A stretch of DNA of 58,349 bases from JACRAO01 sp964490895 (GTDB taxonomy: Bacteria > Bdellovibrionota > UBA1018): contig CAZBEI010000056.1 of assembly GCA_964490895.1 (NCBI GenBank), forward strand, positions 1 through 58,349. The letters run 5' to 3'. Below, piece after piece: positions 41,188 through 50,090 of this stretch; positions within the stretch are counted from its first letter, which is position 1; each line of letters starts with the position of its first letter. The translations under genes and the position numbers were made by a program. Under the pieces are notes generated by a model, which made no database searches, was not told the DNA's origin, and was given only the letters and a program-made list of their open reading frames with translations.

Positions 41188-44100
41188 CTGCGTTCATGTC
41201 ATTTAATTTATTTTCTTCGATACTCAAATCTTGATGAAAATCTTGTAAAAAAGCAAGCCCTGTCTTTGGATCTTTGACGACTATATAAGAAGTCTCAACG
41301 TGTGGGATGATAAACTCTGCTCTTTCTTTGGGAGTTGCCATGATGAGCTGCAGCCCCAGTTTGCGTGTAAAATGGAGGGTGGCTTTTAGGCGGTCTTCGT
41401 CCATTTTGTTAAAAGCCTCATCTAAGAGAATAAGCCCAATGGTTTCACGTCCTTTTGAAGCAGATTCTCCCTGAAAACGATAGAGCCGATAAAGGGAGGC
41501 AATCACTGCAATGTAGTAGGGGGATTGGGTTTCTCCCCCTGATTTCCATTTGTTGACTTGACTAAAAAAAGATTCTGTCCCATCGGAGTGCAATATTTTG
41601 AGATCGTATTCGTAATATTCTCTGTAGTCTGAGTATTGAGTGAGTTCTTTTTCGACCTCTGTTGTAGAGCCGCGTACGAGGCTGCTAAACAAGGCTTCTA
41701 GAGCTCCTCCATCTCGAAATCGTTCTTTCCAGTGAGTTTCGAAAAGAGGTTGTTTTTCGTAGAGAGCTGCCTCCCTAATCAGTTTTTCGAAAGATTCGTA
41801 TTCTTTTTTAATTCGATAAGTAAATTGGTATTGGTCATAGCCGAAGTGAAATCCTCTGAGTGCGCGGTTGATTTGTTCGAACTGAGTGGGGATTAAATCC
41901 AAGTTTTCTCTCAGTTTATGGACAATGTCTTCCATGAGTTGCTGGAGAGCAGATTCTTTGGCAAGAATGATTTTGTTCAGATACTCAGGCAAGAAACTGT
42001 TTTTCCAATGGTCAAGCTCTGTCAAATAAAACGAGACATCTTCTCCTAGGGCTGGTGCTGAAAATCCAAAAAGATTATTGTAGTCTGAGCGTAAGAGAGT
42101 CAAATCACTTAAAATATTTTGTCTTTGTGTTTCTTTCCCTTTTCTCTGAGACTCGAAAACTTCGAAAACTTTTTCGGGCGTTTCTTTTTTCGAAAGCTCT
42201 TCTCTATACCTTTGTTCAAACTCTAGAAGCTTTTCTTTATATTCTTGTATGTGGAACTCTGTAGCAATTTGACCAAAAAACAAGTCCCGCTCTTTTTCCA
42301 CTTGATCTAAATGGAATGCAAAAGCAGCTAATTTTTCTTCGCATCTGGCTAAGTTGCGATTGGCTTCGTCACGCTTAGAAAAAAGCAGTTCCTTCTCGGC
42401 ACGTAATTGTTTTTCTCTTTGCTCAAGCTGCGAGATCTCATCGGTTTGGATCTGACTCAGCGCATGGTCTAAGCGTTCTTTTTCTGCGGTGAGGTCTATC
42501 TCTTTCTTTTCGAGGCCAGCGAGTTCACTGATTTCTTTACATAAAAGGTAGATGCTCTCAGAGTATTTGTAGATCTGCTCCCATCTTTTTAGTTCTGTGG
42601 CTGTAGATTTGTATTTTTCGAAAATTTCCGTGAGCTTTTTTTCATTTTGTTCAACAAGTTTTTTGTGTCCTCGCTTCCCAATGTACCAGACATCAAAGAC
42701 ATAAAAGGGGGTCTGTCTTGCAGCATGGTTTTGGTATACCATGCAAGTGGGTGTGATGGATTTGGGGTGTTTTCTCAAATCCTTCTCTGTCTCAGCGCAA
42801 ATCACATCTCCTAAAATAAATTCAGCATAGGATTTGGCCCAGGTGTTTTCTGTAGTGACCAAAGCTGCCAAAGAGTTTTCCTTCGGGGTCCATTTGATTT
42901 TAGAAACTTTTTCGGAATCTACAATTCCAACTCCAAAAATACCCAGCTGTTTTTTCATTTTTTCGTATAAACTTAACGCTTTTTGAAAGTGTTTTGGGTC
43001 TAAGATCAAATCAAAGCGTCTTGTGTTGAGGTAACCTTCGATGGCGGATTGCCATTTTTCGTCCAAAATATCAATGAGCTCACAAAAAAGGGGGGCTTGA
43101 CAGCCGATCTCATCTTCGATGAGTTCTTTTAAGATACGAACTTCTTTTGAGTACGTTCTTAAGCCTTTTTTAAGATTTTCTAATGTTTTTTCTAAATCCT
43201 CCCCCTCTTGTTTGAGAGTTTTGAGGTCTTCTTCCATTTGCTCTTTTTTCTTGCGTGAAGAATAGAGGAGTTCTTGAGTTTCGATTTCTTGTTGTGTGAA
43301 TATGACTAATTTTTCTAATTGTGCTTTTTGCTTAAACAGTTCTTCTTTTTTCACTTTGAGAGAGGCGATTTGTGTGCGCACAAAGTCAAGTTCAGCGCTT
43401 GTTTTTTTTAAATCTAATTTAATTCGTTCTCTTTCTAGATAAGTTGAGTTTTGGGAAAGCATGCGATACACAGATCCCAAATCTTGTTCAGCTTGTTCGT
43501 ATTTCTGGGTGAGCGATGAAACATCTGAGTAGGCTTGGGCTTTTTGGTGTTCTGTTTGGGTGATCTCTATTTTGACTTTCTCTGCCTTAAACTCTCCTAT
43601 CCCAGCCTGAGCCCGGAGTTCTAAATAGCGAAAGGAAAGCCCGTCTTCTTTGGCTCGTGTGAGGTCTTGGACTTTGAGAGATATCTTTTCTAGGTGGGCA
43701 ATCCTTTTTTCTGCCTCTGTAGATTTCAGTTCTAGAGCTTTATAATGTGAGAGATTGAGTTGGAGGTGATGGGTTTCGAGGGGTTTAGGATCTAGTAAAA
43801 AATCCATTACAAATTGTTGCACTTGCCCCAGGGGTTTGAAGGCCTGTGCTTTTACCAGTACTTTTGTAAAGTCAGGCGAGAGCTTCCCCAAGCGCACAAG
43901 GAGGTCTTCCCTAAAAAGCCCAGGTTCATGATAACCGTAAAAGCCTTTTTGAGTTTTCATCCTACGATTAAATTCTGCAGACGAAAGCGGAATCCTAGTA
44001 TTTTCTTTAAAAAAGGTGATTTGGTCAATCGCTGTTTGATTGGCAATAAAATGAATTCTCTTGGGTTCTCTCCCATCTCTAAAGCTATCGATGGCAGCAC

Positions 44101-44428
44101 CCACAGTAAAAACTCCCGTTTCCTCCGAAAATTCTAGCAAGACGTAGCTTGTGCAATCTCCACGGTTGTAAAGATGAGTTTCTTTACTTCCTCCTGAGTT
44201 GGTCATCCAGCGTGTATAGCCCTGTAGGGTCCTTGTGGCGTTTTCGTTGGCAGCCTGATTAAATTTGACTTGAGTCAAATCTGCCACCAGAGCAAACTGA
44301 ATGGCATCTAAGATCGTAGATTTTCCGGAGCCATTGTCACCCATGAAAAGAGTAGATCCTTCGATTGGGATCGATTCGTTTAGAATGTGGTACCAGTTCA
44401 TGAGTTTTATTTTTTTTAGTTTTTTCAC
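41165..44428 (-). CDS. jetC: Wadjet SMC-like ATPase JetC
   Basis: This 1,087-residue SMC/MukB-like motor has Walker A GDNGSGKST (30-38) and long antiparallel coiled coils (about 230-430 and 600-830) around a central hinge-like region (about 450-600). The C-terminal head has the ABC signature KSGGETQSPYY (962-972) and Walker B LILLDEAF (D1003-E1004). It extrudes DNA loops to test plasmid size and topology. It overlaps jetB by 4 bp (ATGA) and jetD by 23 bp. Confidence 0.93.
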   Translation of the reverse strand: MKKLKKIKLMNWYHILNESIPIEGSTLFMGDNGSGKSTILDAIQFALVADLTQVKFNQAANENATRTLQGYTRWMTNSGGSKETHLYNRGDCTSYVLLEFSEETGVFTVGAAIDSFRDGREPKRIHFIANQTAIDQITFFKENTRIPLSSAEFNRRMKTQKGFYGYHEPGLFREDLLVRLGKLSPDFTKVLVKAQAFKPLGQVQQFVMDFLLDPKPLETHHLQLNLSHYKALELKSTEAEKRIAHLEKISLKVQDLTRAKEDGLSFRYLELRAQAGIGEFKAEKVKIEITQTEHQKAQAYSDVSSLTQKYEQAEQDLGSVYRMLSQNSTYLERERIKLDLKKTSAELDFVRTQIASLKVKKEELFKQKAQLEKLVIFTQQEIETQELLYSSRKKKEQMEEDLKTLKQEGEDLEKTLENLKKGLRTYSKEVRILKELIEDEIGCQAPLFCELIDILDEKWQSAIEGYLNTRRFDLILDPKHFQKALSLYEKMKKQLGIFGVGIVDSEKVSKIKWTPKENSLAALVTTENTWAKSYAEFILGDVICAETEKDLRKHPKSITPTCMVYQNHAARQTPFYVFDVWYIGKRGHKKLVEQNEKKLTEIFEKYKSTATELKRWEQIYKYSESIYLLCKEISELAGLEKKEIDLTAEKERLDHALSQIQTDEISQLEQREKQLRAEKELLFSKRDEANRNLARCEEKLAAFAFHLDQVEKERDLFFGQIATEFHIQEYKEKLLEFEQRYREELSKKETPEKVFEVFESQRKGKETQRQNILSDLTLLRSDYNNLFGFSAPALGEDVSFYLTELDHWKNSFLPEYLNKIILAKESALQQLMEDIVHKLRENLDLIPTQFEQINRALRGFHFGYDQYQFTYRIKKEYESFEKLIREAALYEKQPLFETHWKERFRDGGALEALFSSLVRGSTTEVEKELTQYSDYREYYEYDLKILHSDGTESFFSQVNKWKSGGETQSPYYIAVIASLYRLYRFQGESASKGRETIGLILLDEAFNKMDEDRLKATLHFTRKLGLQLIMATPKERAEFIIPHVETSYIVVKDPKTGLAFLQDFHQDLSIEENKLNDMNADAPAPTL

Positions 44429-45114
44429 AAGGTGGCTTCCTCTTCTTCTTGTTCTTCTCCTTGTTTTTCTGGCTCGTCTTGTGAGGTGCTGTCGTGCAAA
44501 ACCTTTATCCTTTGCTCTAAAGCTTCTAGAGTAGAGTGGGTGACAAAGTATTCTAATACAGGATAAAGTTTGATCTTGGAGTCGTCGTCTAATAAAAATG
44601 ACGAAGACTCGAAAGTGAGAATTTGGAATCGTTCTAGATTTTTCAATGCTCCGCCCATGAGTTTTTTGCTCAAAAAAGGCCTCACCCCCTGAGCGGGCAG
44701 CAGGGCATGTAGCTTTTCTCTGATGGCTCCTATAGTAATGATAGGATCTAAAGATTCTGTGACCACTCTTTTTTGTTCATGGTAAAGAATCCTTAAAACT
44801 AGGATTAAAGTAGTCTCAAATTTATTAAACCTCACACGGCCACGGGATTCGGGATGGTAGAGTCTTGCCACCCCTTTTTCACGGTCTAGCTGTAACCGCC
44901 ACCCGCCCAAGCTCAAATAAGCGTTGACCAAGTCTTCGTGTTTTTCGCAAAAAAAGTAACGAGGATCCACGCGGATTGACCCTCCACGTAGAAGATAAGA
45001 ATGACTTTGGAGGACTTGAATGACTTCTGTAAAAAGCTTCTTTGCCCGGTCGTCTAATTTTGGGAATCCTTCTATAAAAATACTTTCTGCTAAGTCTGCT
45101 TTGGCGTCAGACAT
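44425..45114 (-). CDS. jetB: Wadjet kleisin-partner subunit JetB
   Basis: The 229-residue DUF4194-type protein corresponds to the MukE-like KITE subunit of the Wadjet complex. Start ATG 45114 is chosen because GGAAAGG lies 5 nt upstream and it overlaps the jetA stop by 8 bp; a frame to 45159 exists but lacks an SD. The core VDPRYFFCEKHEDLVNAYLSLGGW and helices after it are of winged-helix type. The Glu-rich tail ends in EEEEATL. Confidence 0.85.
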   Translation of the reverse strand: MSDAKADLAESIFIEGFPKLDDRAKKLFTEVIQVLQSHSYLLRGGSIRVDPRYFFCEKHEDLVNAYLSLGGWRLQLDREKGVARLYHPESRGRVRFNKFETTLILVLRILYHEQKRVVTESLDPIITIGAIREKLHALLPAQGVRPFLSKKLMGGALKNLERFQILTFESSSFLLDDDSKIKLYPVLEYFVTHSTLEALEQRIKVLHDSTSQDEPEKQGEEQEEEEATL

Positions 45115-46567
45115 TTTGGCCTTTCCATATAAATTCGCCAGGGCGGACTCTGTATCCATTTTTTTGAATCTCTTTTTGCCTCCAGTTTTCAGAGAGTCTT
45201 AATTCGTAGGGAGCTCTCGGGTCTTTCCCGTGGCTGCTTAAAAAAATAAGGTCTACAAAGTTCTTCTTTGTGATTAACGGAAAATCTGCCACAGCGAGCT
45301 CCCCTTGTTTTGCAAGAAGCTTTTGAGCGAGTTCATAAACTTTGATTCGGGAGTACTGGGATTTGAGGGCTTTTTTGGTGGTCTCTAAGAGAAGGCTCTT
45401 GATCTCAACTGGAATATCTACCGTCGGGATTTCTTTTACATCGAGAGGTGATCTTTCTTTAGGTTTAATATAAAAAGACTCTTCTTCAAAAAATTGAACT
45501 TGAAAACAGAAAAAAGGAGAATCCATGAGAGTGAGGGAGGCCTCAGGGAGATCTATAAAATTTCTTAAAATCTTCACCAGCTTTCCCTCTAAGTCTCGCT
45601 CCTGATTGAGGAGGTAATTTATTTTTTGGAGAGTTGTTGCTGTATACCTTGCGTTTTTTCGATCTAAATCCTCTGAGAGGAGCGGTGCCACAAGCATTTG
45701 ATTTCTTACATACGAAATCCAATCCTGTAGGACCTCGTCTGAGTCTGCATAAGAGAGACCCTGATTTTTTGCAATCCACTGTGTTGCTGAGGCCAGAAGC
45801 TCCGGCTTTGTGTCGAGGCTTTCTAGTTGTGATAAAATAAAGCTTCTATATTTAAAAATATTATCTGTCGTTTTAAAACGGTGGTAGCTAGAATGGACTA
45901 CCTTTTTTTGATAGATATCAAATTGCAGTTCTAATAAGTTTTTAGAGGACTCTGCCTCTTTGACTGCGCGTTCTGCATAGCGGTGGATGTTGCGGGATAA
46001 TATTTTCATTTCACGAATAAAGTCTTTCGTGTTTTTTTGAGCATTGTAGAGAGCCACGCCTGGTTTTTCTTCTAGCTCTTGCATGTTTAAGGAGGCTTTT
46101 ATACTTTGAGCCAATCCCTCAAAGACCACTTGTTCTTGATTGGAGATTTGTATCAGAGTGTGGATCAGCCTTGCTGAGTAATCTCGAAAGCAAAGAACAT
46201 AGCCTTTTTTAGCTTCTCGGTACTCGTAGTCAAACCAGCCACAGTTTTTGAGACGCTTTAGAATCTGCTTAGAAAATTTTTTGGTGAGCAGCTCTCCTTC
46301 TAAAAGGAGGTCGTCCGTGGTGTCATCCTCTAATAATTCTTTTTGCAATTCCTCCTGTACTTGATCGGGTCTAGAAAGCAGTTCTGGATTTTTTTCTAAT
46401 AAGAGGGCTGTTTGTTCGATTGCAATGGTTTGAGTGATTTCGAGAGGCTCTCCCTCAAAATCGAGTTCATAAAGATTTTGAAGAGTCGCCCAATAAATAG
46501 GAGAAAGTGGGCTACAGAGTGGGCGGAAAAAAGGGGTTGGAATTTCGTTAAATAAAGGTGTGATCAT
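45107..46567 (-). CDS. jetA: Wadjet kleisin-like subunit JetA
   Basis: From ATG 46567 (AAAGGG 6 nt upstream) this 486-residue protein begins MITPLFNEIPTPFFRPLCSP, the usual JetA opening followed by PIYWATLQNLYE. It is the kleisin (MukF-like) that bridges the JetC heads and JetB. The frame extends 25 codons farther upstream without an SD. The sequence suits the JetA family found in type II-like systems, but subtype was not tested. It is the first gene of the operon, about 95 bp after a 16-bp palindrome. Confidence 0.85.
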   Translation of the reverse strand: MITPLFNEIPTPFFRPLCSPLSPIYWATLQNLYELDFEGEPLEITQTIAIEQTALLLEKNPELLSRPDQVQEELQKELLEDDTTDDLLLEGELLTKKFSKQILKRLKNCGWFDYEYREAKKGYVLCFRDYSARLIHTLIQISNQEQVVFEGLAQSIKASLNMQELEEKPGVALYNAQKNTKDFIREMKILSRNIHRYAERAVKEAESSKNLLELQFDIYQKKVVHSSYHRFKTTDNIFKYRSFILSQLESLDTKPELLASATQWIAKNQGLSYADSDEVLQDWISYVRNQMLVAPLLSEDLDRKNARYTATTLQKINYLLNQERDLEGKLVKILRNFIDLPEASLTLMDSPFFCFQVQFFEEESFYIKPKERSPLDVKEIPTVDIPVEIKSLLLETTKKALKSQYSRIKVYELAQKLLAKQGELAVADFPLITKKNFVDLIFLSSHGKDPRAPYELRLSENWRQKEIQKNGYRVRPGEFIWKGQNV

Positions 46568-46661
46568 GAGTTGCCCTTTCTTACCTAGATCAGTTGGCAG
46601 AAGCAACCGAGAATCATGAAAAATAAGCCATAAATAGTCCAAAAATCGGACTTCATGCGTG

Positions 46662-46677
46662 GTGAGTCATGATTCAC
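46662..46677. promoter_or_regulatory. Palindrome upstream of the Wadjet operon
   Basis: GTGAGTCATGATTCAC is palindromic except for one base pair of arms. It lies between the divergent jetA and LamG-lipoprotein genes. An operator for one of them is inferred; no regulator gene is encoded in the operon. Confidence 0.45.
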
Positions 46678-46777
46678 TTGAGTTTCAAGTAACCCCATCA
46701 AACAGAGGTCCGCCGTGTGGCAATGAGCGATGCAAAGCAGGATTGGGGATGTATTTAAAGTTTTGACTTAGGGTTCG

Positions 46778-48637
46778 ATGTCTCCTAAAATCATTTCTAA
46801 AATGTCTCATACCTTCAGACTTGCCCTCATCTTCACTTTGATTGCAACAACAGTGGGATGCTCTGTGAGCCAAGAGTCTTTATACTCTTGGATTCGATTG
46901 GATATAAAACCTCAGTCAAAAATAGGCCAAAATTTAAACTTTGTTTTTGAACCTCCTGCTTCTATCAACGCATTTCAATGTCTGGCACTGAATGTGACGG
47001 GCGAGGGTGTTTTTAAAAGCGATGGAAGTTCTCCCACCGCGTCAGAGATGAACCCGCTCTTACAGGGAAGTCAATGCTCTTACCGTGGCGCCGTGTCTCA
47101 GTTTGTAGATATCTCAGGTGGCGGGATACTCCAAGTCAAGGTCCCCTCAGGAAGACAGCGCCTGATCCAAGTTCAGTCTTATCTGACGCAAAATGGCTGT
47201 CCCACAGACAAAAGTCCGCTGGATTTTTTTGCAGGTAAGAAATGGGCGATTCGATTGAGTGAAAATTTAAGCTTCCCCTTTGAAGTCGGGAGCAAAGTCG
47301 TAGATCTTTTTAGGGACCAAACGGTCAGTATTGACAATCAGTACTCTCAAGCCAACCCGAGAGGCATGGGGCCAAGCGATTGCCCAGACGAAAACTTGCC
47401 AGCTCCCACTGCCTCTCCGTCTCCCGCTGCCTCTCCGTCACCTACTGTTTCTCCGGGTCCTGCACCCCTTGTTTTTATAGACAGTTCTGACACAGCTGCT
47501 GGGTTTGCGAGTGGAGTAAAATCTGGGGTAACATGGGTTGCTGCCTCTGGATGGCTCGAGCAAACTGCGATGGGCACTACTGGCACATACACTTCTCGAA
47601 TCTTTGATGCGGGCAAAACTGCAAACTGGACAAACCTTGCCTGGCTCCCCTTTGATCGCTATAAAAAAGGCCTGCCCGATGGAAAAACATCCGAACCCAC
47701 TTACCCTGGAGCTCTCAATTCTGCACAGATGGGGACAAATGCTCTTCTCATCCATTTTGATCTCAATAATGCCGGAGTGCTTGATTTTTTAGACAAATCT
47801 GGCAATGCCGCCCTTAGCGCAAATGCCTGCATTGTGGGAGATTGCCCTGGAATCGATCCGAGTGGAGTTTTTGGAAGTGCTGTAAACTTTGATGGGACTA
47901 AGGCTTATCAAATTGCACCAAACGTACTCAACTTAAGTGGATCTGATTATACAATTTCTGTTTGGGTAAAAATGACTGACACAGCAAAGTATGGTATTTT
48001 TGGTCGCGCGGATGTTCCAGCAAATAATGACTATGACTATGATCTTAGTATTGATTATAATCTTGGTTCAAATAAACCGATATTCAAAACACAAAAAACA
48101 GCCCCTGTATCCATTGTAGCTCCAGCTCTCATTTCGGCTGAGTGGCATCATCTTGTGATTCGTCGATCTGTACTGAGTATGTCTATTTACCTAGATGGTG
48201 CACATCAGGATTCCCAAGCTATCTTGGCGGCCAATGATACTGGAGCAGGTGGGCCCTTAACTTATATCGGATATACTGCTAGTACGAATACTAAAATGAA
48301 AGGCAGTATGGACGAACTTGCAGTCTGGCAAACCGCTCTCTCTGTTACAGACATAGAAGCTTTGACCCGCAGAGGAGCTGCTGATATTTCATTTCAAGTT
48401 CAAACCTGCAATGTGCCTGATTGCTCTGATGCTGGGAACACCTTTGTGGGACCAAGCGGCACCAATGCTTCGTTTTACTCCGAAGCCAATAACTCTGTGT
48501 TTAGCCCACCCAATCTCGCTCTCACGGGATTATCTCCTGCCCGTTACTTTAGATACAAAGCAAGTTTATTGACTTCGTATCTCTACTTACCCAGATCTCC
48601 TCGGCTGATGTCTATCTCTGTGACAGCACAACCCTAA
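46778..48637 (+). CDS. LamG-domain surface lipoprotein
   Basis: The 619-residue product has a lipoprotein signal ending in ATTVGC (C28 from ATG 46778; C20 from the alternative ATG 46802). A Pro/Ser-rich linker (ASPSPAASPSPTVSPGPAP) lies at about 209-227. The second half contains a concanavalin/LamG-like module (SAVNFDGTKAYQI, YTISVWVKMTDTA, WHHLVIRRSV, GSMDELAVWQTAL), seen in proteins that bind polysaccharides or adhere. AGGG lies 4 nt before the first ATG. It is probably anchored to the outer membrane. Ligand unknown. Confidence 0.78.
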   Translation: MSPKIISKMSHTFRLALIFTLIATTVGCSVSQESLYSWIRLDIKPQSKIGQNLNFVFEPPASINAFQCLALNVTGEGVFKSDGSSPTASEMNPLLQGSQCSYRGAVSQFVDISGGGILQVKVPSGRQRLIQVQSYLTQNGCPTDKSPLDFFAGKKWAIRLSENLSFPFEVGSKVVDLFRDQTVSIDNQYSQANPRGMGPSDCPDENLPAPTASPSPAASPSPTVSPGPAPLVFIDSSDTAAGFASGVKSGVTWVAASGWLEQTAMGTTGTYTSRIFDAGKTANWTNLAWLPFDRYKKGLPDGKTSEPTYPGALNSAQMGTNALLIHFDLNNAGVLDFLDKSGNAALSANACIVGDCPGIDPSGVFGSAVNFDGTKAYQIAPNVLNLSGSDYTISVWVKMTDTAKYGIFGRADVPANNDYDYDLSIDYNLGSNKPIFKTQKTAPVSIVAPALISAEWHHLVIRRSVLSMSIYLDGAHQDSQAILAANDTGAGGPLTYIGYTASTNTKMKGSMDELAVWQTALSVTDIEALTRRGAADISFQVQTCNVPDCSDAGNTFVGPSGTNASFYSEANNSVFSPPNLALTGLSPARYFRYKASLLTSYLYLPRSPRLMSISVTAQP

Positions 48638-48651
48638 ACCCCCATTTGAAA

Positions 48652-49818
48652 TCAACCCAATTCTTTAATCTGAGACAAAAACATTTTCCAAGGCAGGACT
48701 TTTACCATGCCCTCTTCGTAAGGCTGGTCACCGGCATACACCAGATATAAAGGTAGGCCGGGGTATTCTGACTCAAGTGCCTTGAGGCCCCTAAAGTGTT
48801 CCGGATTTAGTTTTGAGAAAGATTTGATTTCAACTCCAAAAAGAAGTTTTTTACCTCTTGCCACAAGCAAGTCCACCTCCTCTCCAGAAACTGTTCTCCA
48901 TGTAAAGAGCTCTAGGTCTAAGCTTTCGTAATGAAAACGTGCTCGCAGCTCATTGATGATCCATTGCTCAAAAAGTTTTCCTCGAAGAGTGAAATCGAGA
49001 GGGTCAATCAGCCTAGAAAGCAGCGCACAAGTGACACCGTTGTCAAAAAAATAAAACTTTGGCTGAGTAGAAAGCTGCTTTCTTTTACTTTCTGTCCAAC
49101 AGTACAATCTAAACCCAATCAAAGTGTCATCTAAAATTTCGTAATAGTTTTGAGTCGTTTTTGGGGATTGGTCACAATCTCGACCGATTTTAGAATAGTT
49201 CAAAGTTTCTGCAAAGCTTTGAGCCGCAACATCTAAAAACTGAGAAAAGTGGGAAAGCTTCCGCACCAGACCTTCTGCCTGGATCTCTTCTTTGAGGTAA
49301 GTTCTTACGTAAGATCTCAAAATCTCTGGACGAGACTCTGGTTTTTTCACAAAAATACCGGGCAAAACTCCAAACTGCAAAAGTTCATCGAGTGGATGGC
49401 TTTCATAGTAGGAGCTGATTTCAGGAAAAGTAAAAGGAAAAAGCTGTTTTAACAAAGCTCTTCCCCCCAATAAGTTTGCAGAACCCCGCATGAGCTTTCG
49501 CGCAGAAGAACCCGTCAGGATAAACTTGCAAGCGGTTTCCTCAATGAGTTGGTGAACTTCGTTGAGCAGAATGGGAAGTTTCTGAATCTCATCAATAAAG
49601 ATAGTCCGAATGTGATCGTTTTTGATTTTGTAGAGTGCCTCCTTACGAAACTGACTTGGATTTCTTTCGTATTTTAGGAATGTCTGCGAAAGAAGGAGAT
49701 TGACTTCCCAGAAAGTGGCGTCTTTTAGAGTGCGAATATAATAGCTCTTCCCGGTAAGCCTCGGTCCAAGTAAAATATAAGAGTTTTGAGTACTTAACGT
49801 TAAAAATCTTGTAATCAT
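48652..49818 (-). CDS. AAA ATPase with DUF4143 domain (copy 2 of 3)
   Basis: The 388 residues have Walker A GPRLTGKS (18-25), Walker B IFIDEIQK (D76-E77), a middle winged-helix-like region, and a PD-(D/E)xK-like end with D316, E330 and K332 (EEVDLLVARGKKLLFGVEIKS). Sequence identity to the other two copies is low by eye, so they are not recent duplicates. TATAAT lies 7 nt before the ATG and a palindrome TTGTAAT-cat-ATTACAA spans the start codon, so a leaderless, self-controlled mRNA is likely. It converges on the lipoprotein gene with 14 bp between stops. Confidence 0.85.
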   Translation of the reverse strand: MITRFLTLSTQNSYILLGPRLTGKSYYIRTLKDATFWEVNLLLSQTFLKYERNPSQFRKEALYKIKNDHIRTIFIDEIQKLPILLNEVHQLIEETACKFILTGSSARKLMRGSANLLGGRALLKQLFPFTFPEISSYYESHPLDELLQFGVLPGIFVKKPESRPEILRSYVRTYLKEEIQAEGLVRKLSHFSQFLDVAAQSFAETLNYSKIGRDCDQSPKTTQNYYEILDDTLIGFRLYCWTESKRKQLSTQPKFYFFDNGVTCALLSRLIDPLDFTLRGKLFEQWIINELRARFHYESLDLELFTWRTVSGEEVDLLVARGKKLLFGVEIKSFSKLNPEHFRGLKALESEYPGLPLYLVYAGDQPYEEGMVKVLPWKMFLSQIKELG

Positions 49819-49857
49819 ATTACAAATTATAGCATATTTTTTGAATTGGTATTACAA
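49809..49857 (-). promoter_or_regulatory. Promoter and palindrome at the start of ATPase 2
   Basis: TTGTAAT (49809-49815), CAT (the reversed start codon), ATTACAA (49819-49825) form a 17-bp palindrome centred on the start codon. A second ATTACAA half-site lies at 49851-49857, 32 bp away (about three turns). TATAAT (minus strand, 49831-49826) lies between them. Confidence 0.5.
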
Positions 49858-50032
49858 AAAAATAGGTGTAAGCGATCTGCTTAGTCAAGAAGTCCTTTAG
49901 GCATCACGAATCCCATCTCTGAATCCAAAATGTAGCTCCAATCGCGCGTGACCGTCGGTAACAAAACAACAATCCATGAGGAAATCAAATCCTGGGTTGT
50001 TCTGATTAAATATTTTTAGCCTACAAAAAATG

Positions 50033-50068
50033 ATAGGTTAACCTATAAAAAATTATAGCTTAACCTAT
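50033..50068 (+). promoter_or_regulatory. Two tandem palindromes before ATPase 3
   Basis: ATAGGTTAACCTAT (50033-50046) is perfect and ATAGCTTAACCTAT (50055-50068) has one mismatch. Their centres are 22 bp apart (two helical turns). They end about 22 bp before the start codon and include a TATAAA -10-like box, fitting a repressor operator. Confidence 0.6.
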
Positions 50069-50090
50069 AAAAAACTGCTAAGCTTTTTGG

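Noticed and set aside
49897..49975. 26-codon minus-strand frame MDCCFVTDGHARLELHFGFRD in the gap between ATPases 2 and 3
   Set aside because: It looks like a protein remnant but has no SD, is too short, and could not be tied to a family.
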